A stretch of DNA of 27,051 bases from Chara braunii (GCA_003427395.1 BFEA01000468.1:1-27051); one strand, 5' to 3'; positions 16,588 to 26,345 are shown, numbered from the stretch's first letter. The notes: generated by a model not told the origin, from the sequence alone. A program made the numbers and translations.

Positions 16588-18099
16588 CTAATCCGTTCCC
16601 TTGAAGGGTCCCCTCCAGGTGATCACATGGAGTGGTTCCCCGTTCCCAAGGAGAGTTTTCCGAGTTGTAGGAAGTGTAGTTCGGAGAGTTAGGCGCATCG
16701 GGATGACGTACGGTTTCCCGCCCGTATTCCGAAGGATGATTGACCGCCTTTCGAAGTCGAGATTGACTCTTAGTACAGTAAGGGCCAGTAATCCCAAAAG
16801 AACATCGTACGTATTTACGTCTAGTACCACGACATCTCCCAACGCGTGCAGTTTTCCTACTCGAAACGCAACATTTGTCATCCTTCCTACCACCTTAATT
16901 TTTTCCTCGTCGGCGAAGACAAGGTGATCTCCTTCTACTAACGGTATCAGATCGTTTCTTCTTCCTCCGTTCCACGTCAAGGAAATGGCAAGGCCTGCGG
17001 CCCCTGAGTCGATAATAGCATTGTACGGGTTTCCCCAGACTTCTATGTCGCATTCTGCGGATTTCCACGGAATGGCCTTAATGCGTAGGAAATGATTATC
17101 TTTTCGGATAAGTCCTAACCGTATCGGGTCTGAGGTACTGGGGACATCGGGTTTGTCTTCGCAGGCGGGGGCTTTCCCTTTGATGGTTGCTTGCTTAGCN
17201 AGGGCAAACCGTTTCCGAGTTGCCTNGCATTGTTGTAGCGCCCGTGCATTCCCCTGTTCCGATATGGACAGCAGGTGTCCAATAGGAAAGGGGATTCGAT
17301 GATCCAGGGCTCGGACGATATTCAGAACATCAATTTCTCCCGTAACAAAGGCAAGGCCTCGGACAATATTCAGAACATCAATTTCTCTCGTAACAAAGGC
17401 AGGGCCACCCGATTCCATTTCTCCGGGGTACGGTCTCCATTCCGCTGTTTCCCGCTGCTCGTTCGCTGGGCGGATGGTTCCGCTCATTCCCAACCCTGGG
17501 TAGCCCAGTGAGATGTATTGTTCAAGCGGGACAAGTTCCGCAGCGTCCTCGGTGGTAACCACCACACTCCCCCCTCCTTCGGTCTCCTCAACCATTGTGC
17601 CTACTCTTCCTGGTCCGTTGGCCACTGGTGTTGCTGCCACGGCGGCGGCTCCTACCCGGACCTGCGTCAGTTGGTTGGGGCAGTCCCGTGCTACGTGGCC
17701 GGGCTGGTGACACATGTAACAAACGCCTAGATTAGCCGCCGCACCGCCCACAGCCTGAGCGGGGGCTGCTGCTTGTGTTATAGGCGCAGCTCGGATGGCA
17801 ATAGGGCGCATCGATCGCATCAAGGATTCTATTCGGGCATTATGATCACGCAGTTCTTTCTTGCTTTCTTGCATCAGGCTAACCAGTCTTCGAGTTAGCT
17901 CTAGTATGGTGTTTGACTCGCTCGGTTTCACGGGGGGATCTGGGGGAGGTGCAGGTGGGGGAGGCGTAGGTGTGACCATCACAGGCAGTCTCGTGGCTGC
18001 GTTTGGTATCGATCTTACGTAAGTAACGGAACCGGAGACGAGGGCCATGTTTTCAAATTTGTTTTCGAGATCAGCTAATTCGGCCTTCGCTCTGGCCAA
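16588..18099 (-). pseudogene. Element B gag C-terminus (CCHC) and aspartic protease
   Basis: This is a 503-residue open frame. Residues 1-20 look like a short coiled coil. A Pro-rich stretch follows (TPTPPPPAPPPDPP), then a zinc knuckle CYMCHQPGHVARDC (about 17728-17685), which fits C-x2-C-x4-H-x4-C for RNA binding. The C-terminal third is a retropepsin-like domain with an intact IIDSGAA active site (about 17022-17000), a flap-like region, and DVLLGLLAL near the end. The Asp-Ser-Gly triad is normal, unlike that of element A. Between knuckle and protease lies an in-frame 48-bp tandem duplication (17311-17406). This is the longest intact frame of element B. The frame upstream (gag capsid) is separated by a frameshift near 18110-18145. 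Confidence 0.8.
17311..17406 (-). repeat. 48-bp tandem duplication inside element B gag-protease frame
   Basis: Two direct copies (17311-17358, 17359-17406) differ at a few bases. The length is 16 codons, so the frame is kept. Each encodes a version of FVTxEIDVLNIVRGLA. Confidence 0.85.
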
Positions 18100-18145
18100 T
18101 TCCNAAGAGTCTCCTTCCTTGGCGNGGTNTTCCCCTTCTAAGAAG

Positions 18146-18763
18146 CTACNAGCAAACTTTCTCTATTTCTTCCNCAGCGTCCATGATCTGTTGCATGGTG
18201 TGGTTGATTGNGGAGAACTGCTTTCGCAATTTCGCCCTCATTGTACAACTCTNAAGCCCATCGATGAACAAATCCCTCCCGACATTTTCGCCCCGTTCTG
18301 GCTTAACAAACAACCTATAGAACCTACAGCGGTATTGAGCGACAGATTCGAGGGGCTTCTGGACTCGATCTTTAATCATGAAGAAGATATGCTAAGGGTG
18401 GATGTAATCAAATCGGTTTAAGTCCCTTTCGAAGGTCGGGAGATCTACCCAAACGTAAGTAGTAAACCAATGCTGCGCATCCCATCCCAACCTGGCGGGG
18501 ATGTTGATCCTGGCCTCATCATTGTCGTACTGTTGTGCACGCAGCGTGGCTAGCCATGCTCCGGCCAGATGATGTGCGGGGTCAAAGAGNTATAGATCAG
18601 GNGNGGTCGCCGGTGCGCGTGCTCGAGGGGCTGGGGCCCCACCAACATTTGGTGTCGGGTTGGCATTCATATTGGCGGCCTGCCGACCTGCCGATCTACT
18701 NCTGGTTATTATAGGGTCGCNTTGTGGCACGTTCCTCTGCCTAGGACATCCTCTGTTNGCCAA
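18146..18763 (-). pseudogene. Element B gag capsid region
   Basis: One phase runs from 18763 to 18146 with a single stop at 18394-18392. The first part has low-complexity Ala/Pro sequence. The LTR-retrotransposon capsid pattern follows: HHLAGAWLATLRA, WDAQHWFTTYVWVDLPTFERDLNRFDY, then after the stop VAQYRCRFYRLF and LFIDGL, ending in an EEIEKV helix. The spacing from the W/F-rich helix to the YRxRFxxL helix matches the gag domain (retrotransposon capsid) of plant gypsy elements. The zinc knuckle is in the next frame (16588-18099). N bases obscure several codons. The true start codon is not certain. Confidence 0.75.
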
Positions 18764-18814
18764 ATTGTCCNTTACATCCTATCTGATTGGCAATCTATGG
18801 GCCTGCCACGTGTC

Positions 18815-18827
18815 GGCTCCNATACCA
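18815..18827 (-). other. Primer binding site of element B (initiator tRNA-Met)
   Basis: The minus strand from 18827 reads TGGTATNGGAGCC. The usual plant site is TGGTATCAGAGCC, so it matches apart from one N and one A-to-G change. It lies about 50 bases before the gag region, as expected, and marks the inner end of the 5' LTR on its right. Confidence 0.65.
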
Positions 18828-19500
18828 ACCTCACGCCCGGCGCAACTTCCTGATCGGAGTTTGAGTGGGCCTGGAAGTGTGAAAAGGGGTGTGCCAAGGA
18901 TTTTAGGAAAGTGGGGGTGGAGTCCCAAGTCAGAACTGAGATCTCCTGCACCCCCGGAATACGAATGCAGGAGGGTAAGCATAGACTGGAGTCCTGTTTT
19001 GCTTCCGGGAACAGAAATACCGCCTCTGTTGGTCCCGTCGTCTGGGTCGGGGCCATATCTGGTGCATTGTCGGGACGCTATGACTATCCCGCTGATTCAT
19101 CACCTGCCGACGTTGAACGTCGCGAATCTCCAAATCTAACGCGGCTGGCCTCAATCGAAAACTGTGCGCCCGTCGTTCTTTCTCCGAGCGGGTTTGTCGG
19201 ATGAAGCCGGAGGCTTGGTACTCGTGGTCCCACAGACACTCTGAGCACGGGGCTTGGGGCCAGTAAGGAGCGATTGCAAGCCAGGGCACGATGGTTAGGG
19301 AGTGATACGGTAGGATGTGGTGATAGGGAGGAAATTCGGTCCCTAAAATAATGATCCAGGGCTCCGTGAGAACGTGAAACGATGTCGGGCGGGGAGGTAT
19401 CCACTACGGCTCGTTGTGGCCACTGCCCTTTGACTGCTGTCTGGACACCCCACCACGCCTTCGACATGCTGACCAGTCAGTCATGCTCCCTGCGCAGATC
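18828..19500 (-). other. Possible 5' LTR of element B (right of the primer site)
   Basis: Sequence directly upstream (in element orientation) of a primer site should be LTR. No second copy of this sequence is visible near the element's other end, so the LTR cannot be confirmed or bounded. The overlapping frames here on both strands show no domain. The right limit is arbitrary. Confidence 0.35.
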
Positions 19501-20147
19501 AACCCCTAACACCAACGGTAACTTGTACCCCTCCTTTTTCCCTGTTGCACCNCTCNNGTCTGGTCCCAGCTCCAAGCCCCATTGCCACTCACTCACGCCT
19601 ACTGTGTGTTCTGTCCATAGAGTATTCAGGACCAGTAAATCCTNTCTTACCGAGGGCAGGCCGGCCTGCCCGGCAACAGCACACCCGAGCACAGGAGGAC
19701 AGCACCGTATAGCACAAAACCCACTCACTCCGACGAGAGTTCTCTAGACACGGGCGAGCTATTGCACTATTTTGCACAGAACAAACCCACACCNGNTGGG
19801 TGNTTCCAGAAGTTCACCANCTTTGAAGNGTTGGACAAAAACCCGAGTTCGGACGGTTCGCCCCGAGCATGCTCCCCGACTTCGATGGCAGACTGCAGCT
19901 CTCACTACCTGGTACGGCCAACTGTGTAAGCCCACAATTCCAGATCGCTCACCTCATCGTCCGTCAATAAACAGCAAGAGCACGACAGCCCGGACCCAGT
20001 GTGCACAGATAACCTGCAGCTGGCAGAAGGTGAGGGGATCAAGACCCGAACAGCAGTAGCAAGACCCACACAGTATCGGCATGTGCAGGACTTAGCAGCA
20101 ACATTAAAGGACAGGCAAAGTCTGTCTCCTCAGCCATAGTCATGAGG

Positions 20148-20152
<5 letters not shown>

Positions 20153-20229
<77 letters not shown>
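20153..20229. repeat. (TC)n microsatellite
   Basis: About 38 uninterrupted TC units. It is followed within 200 bases by another CT tract. Confidence 0.98.
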
Positions 20230-20230
<1 letters not shown>

Positions 20231-20341
20231 GCGGGCTCACTGCCGCTCTCCAACGTAGGATCAACAATAATTCGAGGCAGACTCAGTGCATCTACCCGTA
20301 ATTACGGGCAAATGAAAAACTGCAAAGACCTAGTACGCATC

Positions 20342-20375
20342 CTCTCTCTCTCTCTCTCCCTCTCTCTCTCTCTCT
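20342..20375. repeat. (CT)n microsatellite with one CC interruption
   Basis: A CT dinucleotide tract interrupted once by CCC near 20359. It ends CTCTAGCG, like the tract at 20153-20229 (CTCTAGCGGG), so the two tracts may be parts of a duplicated segment. Confidence 0.95.
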
Positions 20376-20973
20376 AGCGCGTGCAGGAGAGGCAACCTAC
20401 ACGTAAAGATAGAAAAGCGAAACCAGAGAACGGTTCCGTTAAGAACTTCGAGCTGNAAAAANAAAACAAAAAAAAAACGACTTCGACAACANATGAAAGA
20501 AAGCCCCTCTCACTTTTCCATCTTTCCCTTTCTTCGTCTCCATATTGTCTAAAGAGCCTGTTTTCTACTGTCTTCACAGAGTCACCTTTCNTCATTAGAG
20601 TGCCCAGAACANGGTAGATCTGATGCTGCTGAGGATGAACCCCCCATCTTCACTACTTACCCACCCACATAACCGGGGGTTATACGTCCCAGTTGCGGAA
20701 ATACACGAAGGTTGTCGTCATCATAATCTCCCACCAAAAAAAAAACATTTCCTTTTTTTTTCCACCGTGGCTCACTACTTTGCTACAGAAGACGCGATTG
20801 CCTGACCGGTACCAAAATAACAAAAACAAAAAACAGCAGCGAACCAATTGAAAAGCCAGTTTGTAAAACAAACTTCAAACAACAACAAAAAAAAAGACCA
20901 TACTACTACCTTTCGTGCCATTCACCGGCACACAATGGCCAGACTGGACAAGCCACCATGCATATGCCCTTCA

Positions 20974-20978
<5 letters not shown>

Positions 20979-21033
<55 letters not shown>
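20979..21033. repeat. (CT)n microsatellite
   Basis: About 27 CT units, followed by pyrimidine-rich sequence with repeated CTCGTCCGCT / CTGCTCGT words. Confidence 0.97.
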
Positions 21034-21035
<2 letters not shown>

Positions 21036-21218
21036 TCCACCACTCGTCCGCTGTCTGCCGCTGCTCGTCCGCTCTCTGTCGCTGCTCGTTCACCGGCTGC
21101 CGCTGTTCGCCTGTACTCGCTATAGCGCAGGTTAGCCCCGAAGCCCGCCTCTCAGTTTATCCGGCATCCCCAGTCCCCAAGATAAGCGCTCACCCCCCTC
21201 CTTCTCCCTCTCTTTCAG

Positions 21219-21365
21219 CCAACCAACCGCCGTGACAGAGACAAGTACCAAGATGAACGCGAAGGCCACGAGCACGATGACAACCGGGGCCACGCTCGAC
21301 GACAGATCACGGCGTCAAAAGAAGGTTCCACTGAAAAACGCTTCGACAATAAAGACCCTTGTTGA
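21219..21365 (+). CDS. Weak candidate exon, highly charged peptide
   Basis: A pyrimidine-rich tract ending TCTTTCAG (21211-21218) looks like a 3' splice site. The phase following it is open for 48 codons and reads as a strongly charged peptide (RDRDKYQDEREGHEHDD and then RRQITASKEGSTEKRFDNKD), ending at TGA 21363-21365. A few codons later similar acidic sequence continues (DLDVEEDGHN). Charged low-complexity sequence of this kind occurs in RNA-binding proteins and in gag-like proteins. No domain, start codon or donor site is confirmed. I regard it as a lead only. Confidence 0.2.
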   Translation, partial: PTNRRDRDKYQDEREGHEHDDNRGHARRQITASKEGSTEKRFDNKDPC

Positions 21366-21794
21366 GAGTAACACTACGACCTCGATGTCGAAGAAGATGG
21401 TCACAATACTTTGGTGGTAACTACGAGGAGCATGGCAGGAATCAAAGCGCCGATAGTGTTGGTACTTGGGCACAACTTGGTATCAGTCCTCGTTCCACTA
21501 CTCACCAAATACGCAAATGAGAGTGAATCTTCCTCTGCAAAAAGGGAAGATGCATTACCAGAAAGTCGCTCGCTGTCAGCCCAAAGAACGGGGAATGAAT
21601 CCACTGCTAGATCATGGAGGAATACACACTGTTGAAATCGCACGCCGCTATACTCAAAAGCATGCAAAAACGTGAATGAATCTTCCGCAAGAATACAGGT
21701 AGGTTTGTTTCCTCTCCATAACTTCTCCTCCCCCACGCAACCCATTTCGCTTGTCCAGAACAGGCTGCTGCCCAGATGCCAAATCTAGCACGGC

Positions 21795-22095
21795 CAATTA
21801 ATCCAGAATGGCCTAAAACCCCTACTTAGAATCTTTCCCTGCTCGATGTCGTTGAGGAACGGGCAAGATACACACTTCTCACTCCCGTTTTCTCCTTCCC
21901 CGACACTCTCCGCGCGCAGCCCTTTTTCTTTCTAGCTCTAACCCCGCTGTCCTGCTACTAAGACTAATGCCAGATTCGGGTTCGCCCTATCCTAAAACCC
22001 CTACCTACCATCTCTCCCCGTCTGATTCCATCAAGGAACGAGCAGCCTATGTAACCTTGGCTCCCGCCATAGCTGTTCTCCCTCTTGCGTAGTCT
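21795..22095. repeat. Diverged direct duplication, spacing about 179 bp
   Basis: CCTAAAACCCCTAC at 21812 and 21991 head two related blocks. Both continue with ATCT(T/C)TCCC, then AAGGAACG or GAGGAACG followed by (G)GGCA/AGCA, then a CTCCCG word. The bases just before them (ATGCCAAATCTAGC, ATGCCAGATTCGGG) are also related. This is an old tandem duplication with no coding content. Confidence 0.5.
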
Positions 22096-22568
22096 TCTCC
22101 TCCCGTGCGCTGTCATGTTCCTCTCTACCTCCGTTCCCTGTCGCCCCGATCCCCTCCCCGGGGACCTTCCGTGCGCTTCCACTTGCTCGCGCTGCAGCTC
22201 CCTCACGCATTGTCAACCGTGCGCTGCGAACTGCCCCGGGACGAGCACTCTCACTTGCGCTCCGTGCGCTATCCTTGCCTCCAGGGAAGACTCCCCCCCC
22301 CCACCTTCATTGACACTGCTCATCTCCTCCCTTTGTACGCTCTGGTCGGGCTCAGACCAGGTGCAGGCCCGACCAGTTGCTGCCCTGTCAGCTGCCGCTA
22401 CTCTACCCCTCTGCCAACCGCTTTCTCTCCCTCTCACTCTCCCCGTTCGGCGCCAAGAGCCAAAATTTACTGAAATTTTTATCTTTCTCGCCATACCTCA
22501 CCGATCCTCTATTTCTTTCTCATTCACCAATCATATCCTGATTTCCCTCGACTTGGACTTCGGAGAAC

Positions 22569-22680
22569 ATTTTCAAAAATTTCCTTCCTTCCCGCTCTTA
22601 ATGGCTTGCTTTTACTTTTGAAGTTTTCAATTTCGAAATTTCCCTCCATTTCCGCTTTCAACGGCCTCCTTTCTTTTCCC
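22569..22680. repeat. Diverged tandem repeat, unit about 56 bp
   Basis: Two copies of a C/T-rich unit share TTTTCAA, AATTTCC, TTCCGCT(C/T)T and A(A/T)(T/C)GGC(C/T)T blocks. The copies start near 22569 and 22625. Confidence 0.5.
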
Positions 22681-23067
22681 TCCAGCAGTCCCGTCATTCC
22701 TTTCTTGAACCCCCGGGCCAGGTGCAGCAGACTCCAACTTGCCGCGAAAATATTATCCCGCCATATTCATGGAAGCTCCCCTGCTCGACACCCTGGCTCA
22801 CACCACCAGGGCCAAATGTATCTGAGCCCAAACCATGCCAAGCTCCGATAATCCAACTGCAATCACGTACGGAGCTCAACGGGAAAGAATCCTGGTCCGA
22901 GCATCTAGCGGTTCGGGCCGTTCTCTTGTCTCACCGCCCAATGTCCCCCTTTTTCTCTGCACCTCCCTGTCGCGGTGGCCCATTGTTACATACTCCAATG
23001 AGTATGGGCAGAACCAAAGATCAACCAATGTAGGATGAGCACATATGCAGCGGAAGTCTGATAAACG

Positions 23068-23105
23068 GACTGACTCACACAGACTGACTCACACAGACTG
23101 ACTCA
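23068..23105. repeat. 14-bp tandem repeat GACTGACTCACACA
   Basis: Two full copies and a partial third of GACTGACTCACACA lie within the element E LTR. Confidence 0.9.
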
Positions 23106-23495
23106 AGAATCACTCCACACACATACAATCGTGAGATGGTGGGGTCTGGGCCAAGCATAGACGATGCCCAGACCTCGTACACGCATACACATATGAGAGG
23201 TGGGAGGAGAGACGAAGGAGGTGGGGGAGGTAGACAGCACCGAAGGTCACCGAGATAGAATCTCATAGGTCACCGATAAGGTAGTCCAAAATGTCATCCA
23301 ACAAGATCAAAATGTCGAGGACAATAGGTCACCAATGTCGGAGGTATAGAGTCCAAATGTAACCGGTGTCCGAACTGTGATGCTGTCGAGTATCAACCCC
23401 AACAATCTCCAAGTCTCCAATCCGGTAAGTACCACAGTCTCATATCACCGATGTCCAATATTGATCTCTGTCCAACTGGTATAAGTCTCCAATCT

Positions 23496-23546
23496 GAAGA
23501 AGAAGAAGAAGAAGAAGAAGAAGAAGAAGAAGAAGAAGAAGAAGAA
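23496..23546. repeat. (GAA)17 microsatellite
   Basis: Seventeen uninterrupted GAA units (TTC on the element's own strand) lie inside the LTR of element E. A poly-Glu frame through it is not a gene. Confidence 0.97.
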
Positions 23547-23737
23547 GGAGTCGAGGAGGAGAGAGAGGGGACTGGCGATGGGAGGGAGGAGAGAAGCCTC
23601 CAACTCCCAATACCTCAGGCGGCTATGGCCGCCGGTAATCCCGTCGCCGCTGCTGCTGCGCTAATCTGTGCTGCGCTGTTCCTCGCTGCTCCTGCGCTAA
23701 TCTTAGCGCCAGCGCTGTATCGCGCTATACCATACCG

Positions 23738-24040
23738 TACCGGTAGAATGCCGGTAGGTCGATAGCCTCACTGAGGCTGGACCGGTACCTTTGTACCGGT
23801 GGGCAGAGGTCGGCCTCTATGCTGCGAGGCCGGACCGTGCCCTAAACCGTCCAGATGGACGGTTCAGCCCCAACCGGCGGGCGGCAGCCGCAAGAGCGCC
23901 GCCAGGCCCAAACGGTAACATCGTTTGGGCCGGCCCGTCAGGTCTGGTCCAAGGTAAGGCCTTTACGGCCTGTAGTACCCCCAAGGTCGGGCCTTTGGCC
24001 CTACTGTGTCCCTACCCTATGTCGGGTCCGGTAGGACCCG
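23738..24040. repeat. Cluster of at least eight perfect short hairpins in element E U3
   Basis: Perfect inverted repeats with short loops follow one another. They are TACCGG/CCGGTA (23738-23756), AGCCTC/GAGGCT with a 3-base loop (23764-23778), ACCGGTAC/GTACCGGT with a 4-base loop (23781-23800), and AGAGG/CCTCT (23805-23818). Then come AACCGTCC/GGACGGTT (23845-23864), GGCCCAAACG/CGTTTGGGCC (23905-23931), GGGCC/GGCCC (23989-24001) and CGGGTCC/GGACCCG (24023-24040). The stems have unrelated sequences, so this is not a simple tandem repeat. The function is unknown. Confidence 0.8.
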
Positions 24041-24061
24041 TGTGGCGTCGAAGATGTAACA

Positions 24062-24075
24062 CACTCCCCCTCTTA
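24062..24075 (-). other. Polypurine tract of element E
   Basis: The minus strand reads AAGAGGGGGAGTG directly before the TGTTACAT start of the LTR. It is a textbook plus-strand primer for a gypsy element. Confidence 0.85.
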
Positions 24076-24083
24076 AAAGACCG

Positions 24084-25671
24084 AGCTACTTGCGAGGGCA
24101 GAGTTGTCTGTCCGATACCGGGATGGGTTGGGTGGGACGAGCTGCTGCCTTGGCAAGTCGTGTCTTCTCATAGTTGGCGAAGATAAGGGGTGCAGAAGTT
24201 TGCAAGTCTGCACTAGAGATCCACCGAGTGTCATCCGGCGCACATTGCTTGAATTGGCTTGTTGCCATACTTGCGGTGCGTGATGACTCGGTCCACTTCC
24301 TGATGTCCGTCCATGGAGGTCGGATCCTGTGATCGACGTCCGGGAAACTCGTCATCTGAAGGTGGCGTGTAGATGGCCAGCTTCGATGCGTGGAAGACCC
24401 GATGCACTGTAAGGTGCGGAGGAATGTTGATCACGAAGAAAGGACCTGCGGGGTCGTCTCCAACGGCAGAAGTGACTTCCCATGGTCCGAACCATTTCGA
24501 AAGGAGTTTGCACGAAACATCCTGCTCGAGCGCAAATTCCTCGGAGAGGACCCAAAAAAGGTCTCCCTCGCGGAAAGGACATGGAAGTCGACGTCGGTTA
24601 GCCTTCTGCTGCATGCGGATCTGAGCCTTTTGCATATTTGCACGGGCTTTGATCAGCAAGTCCCGGTACTTCCGAACGGAAGCGGGAGAGCAAGGGACGT
24701 CTATGTCGGCGGCCTGTGGCAAAAGGAGATCAGCGAAGATTCGTGCTTTCTCTCCACCATGATGTAGCTCGAATGGTGTGACGCAGATCGCCGGGTGCAC
24801 CGAAGTGTTATAGGCGAACTCGATGTCGGGAAGCCGGTCAACCCAATCTTTCTGGTCGGGACGAATGAGCGTACGCAACATCATCTGAGCGGTCTGGTGC
24901 GCTCGCTCCGTCTGGCCATCCGTCTGCAGGTGTCGAGCCGAGCTCGGCTTCGTTGTCGTACCGGACTCAGCCATGAGGGAAGTCCAAAAGGCCGACACGA
25001 AGCGAGTATCTCGGTCGCTTACTATGTCTTCCGGAACACCCTGGTTGGTAATCCAACCAGTGTGCAAGAGTCGTGCGAGCTCAGGCGCTACAGCATGATA
25101 CTTGCAAGGAAGGAAGCGAGCATACTTGCTCAAACGGTCAACGACCGTGAGAATACCGTCATGGCCGTGGCGATCGCGGGGAAACNGGCNTGTCACGTCC
25201 ATAGCAATGGAGAGGCGCGGTGCCCGCGGAATCGGCAATGGTTTCAGTTCACCGAAGGGGACTCGAGATCGACCCTTGTTGCGGTGGCAAACTGCACATG
25301 ACTCAATGTACCTCATGACATGACGGACGTCAGGCCAGTGAAAACGCTGGCGGCGGAGTGCTATTGTGCGGTTCACGCAAAGGTGTGTCGAAAGTCGTGC
25401 GTCGTGGAATTCGACGAGAAGACGAGTCCGTACGATGCGATCTTGGGGCACAACTAACAAGTCCTTTCCTCTCGTGTGAAGGAGAAGGAACCCGTCGGAA
25501 ATCCGAAAGTGGCTAGCCGGCGGGTGATCCGATGAAAGCTCGGCGTAAAGTGTAGAGTAAGTCGGATCGGACTTGTAGCCTTTGACGAAATGCGGTTGCA
25601 GATCGTCATCGAGGTCCAATGCCACGGTCACAATGGCACAAAAGTCCGGCCGTCGTGAGAGGGCGTCCGCA
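24084..25671 (-). pseudogene. Element E integrase with chromodomain-like tail
   Basis: This is a nearly complete integrase. The zinc domain has His in EFHDARLSTH and Cys in SCAVCHRNK (about 25410-25290). The core has Asp in VVDRLSKY (about 25155), Asp in VSDRDTRF (about 25020) and Glu in GQTERAHQ (about 24910). Then come RPDQKDWVDRLP, FREGDLFWV, KWFGPWEV and VHRVFHASKL, the GPF-type C-terminal module. The tail QEVDRVITHRKYGNK leads, after a frameshift near 24250, into DDTRWISSADLQTSAPLIFANYE, a chromodomain-like fold, and stops at 24084, nine bases before the polypurine tract. The start of this part is defined by the TGA at 25674-25672. Apart from the one shift and two ambiguous codons near 25186 it looks functional. 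Confidence 0.85.
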
Positions 25672-26345
25672 GCTCAATTGGCGGGACCGGGAATATGGCA
25701 CGGGTCAAAATCGAACTGGTCGATGTAATACATCCTTCGACCGATCGTACTAGTGACCGTATCCTGCGTTTTGTAAAAGGTCAACGGATTGTCGTTCGTA
25801 TTCCATTTAAAACGCTGACGCCCGAGAAGAAAGTGGCGCCACCGTTTGAGAACTGTGACGAACGCGAGTACCTCTTTCTTCCTAGCGTCGGCGAGAGTGT
25901 TTACGAGAGGCACCTTTTGGGAGAAATACTCGACCGGATGCCAACCGTCCTCGTGACACTGTTCCAACACCGCACCAATACCGTATCCCGAAGCGTCCGT
26001 AGTCACTTGGGTGGCTAGGGTGGGGTCGTATATACGGAGGGCAGGTGAGGCTTGCATCGCTGCCTTTAACGTAGTGAACGCGCCACGGGCTGCGTCGTCG
26101 AACTCGAAGGGCACCTTCGGGGACTGGAGTCTCGACAAAGGAGCGGCCACTTTCGAGTATGACTCGACGAATCGCTGATAATATCCAGCCAAACCCATGA
26201 AAGAGCGTACATCCGTCGTGCAACGGGGTTCCGGCCAATCCACGATGGCTTGGATCTTGTCCGCTAAGGGACGAATTCCTTTCGGCGTAACATAGTGGCC
26301 CAAATACTCAAGCTCTTGCTTGGCGAACTCGCACTTGTCGAGTTC
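25672..26345 (-). pseudogene. Element E RT connection and RNase H
   Basis: The frame reads [17 protein letters not shown] and FMGLAGYYQRFVESY (RT connection), then RNase H with VTTDASGYGIGAVL (first catalytic Asp intact, about 26010-25970). Next are HPVEYFSQK, DARKKEVLAFV (catalytic Glu region), WRHFLLGRQRFKWNTNDNPL and DQFDFDPCHIPGPAN. A TGA at 25674-25672 interrupts the conserved end, with AADALSRRPDF continuing in the same phase below it. The TGA fits a C-to-T change in an Arg CGA codon. The normal TDN before the loop is TND (NTNDNPL), which may affect a catalytic Asp. Confidence 0.85.

Larger units (their letters stand above)
3195..18827 (-). mobile_element. Element B: old Ty3/gypsy retrotransposon, split by two insertions
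   Basis: Minus-strand domains follow the Ty3/gypsy order: tRNA primer site (18827-18815), gag (18763-17490), protease (17024-16600), RT N-terminus (15945-15681), RT (14573-13926), RNase H (13925-13326), integrase N-terminal zinc domain (12960-12564), integrase core (4603-4291) and integrase C-terminus (4290-3860). Element A (4604-12563) and an inverted-repeat insertion (14579-15680) interrupt it. Removing both leaves about 6.6 kb, a normal internal length for the family. Each insertion is bounded by a short direct duplication (CACG, CGACC), and the frames on the two sides match. No 3' LTR was identified before the LINE relic at 3194, so that end is truncated or unrecognised. That the two halves are one element is an inference, but a well-supported one. 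Confidence 0.8.
19501..22983. other. Gene-poor interval with CT repeats
   Basis: About 3.5 kb without a convincing gene. It holds CT microsatellites (20153-20229, 20342-20375, 20979-21033), A-rich patches (20460-20480, 20732-20760, 20817-20895), a weak exon candidate at 21219-21365, two diverged duplications (near 21795-22090 and 22569-22680) and C/T-rich sequence. The longest frame (22085-22621, plus) is Cys/Pro/Ser-rich with no domain and is likely a composition effect. It could be host intergenic DNA or a promoter/intron area. Confidence 0.5.
22984..24061 (-). repeat. Element E 3' LTR
   Basis: On the minus strand it starts TGTTACAT immediately after the polypurine tract and ends ATGTAACA, giving an exact 8-bp terminal inverted repeat with TG...CA ends. 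The length of 1078 bp is typical. The U3 side (24061-23630) is GC-rich and full of short hairpins. The middle has a GAA/TTC microsatellite, and the far end has a 14-bp tandem repeat. The 5 bases outside (CCCAT, 22979-22983) should be the target duplication, but the partner lies beyond the window. Confidence 0.75.

Noticed and set aside
3195-18827. Element B as an integrated plant pararetrovirus
   Set aside because: It has an integrase with zinc and DDE motifs and a gypsy domain order. No movement protein or pararetrovirus features are seen.
19084-19467. 127-residue minus-strand frame right of element B's primer site
   Set aside because: It lies where the LTR is expected, has no domain, and overlapping frames on both strands are equally open.
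22085-22621. 178-residue plus-strand frame, Cys/Pro/Ser-rich, with a hydrophobic start that resembles a signal peptide
   Set aside because: The region is C/T-rich in general, both neighbouring frames are also open, cysteines show no domain spacing, and the frame runs through a diverged repeat.
23068-23105. Regular repeats that might suggest a CRISPR-like array
   Set aside because: The units are contiguous without spacers, only two to three copies, and the genome is eukaryotic.
23451-23765. Frame with a poly-Glu run
   Set aside because: It is produced by the GAA microsatellite inside the LTR of element E.
24795-26018. Open frames on the plus strand opposite element E pol
   Set aside because: They are antisense shadows of conserved RT/RNase H/integrase codons and match no family.
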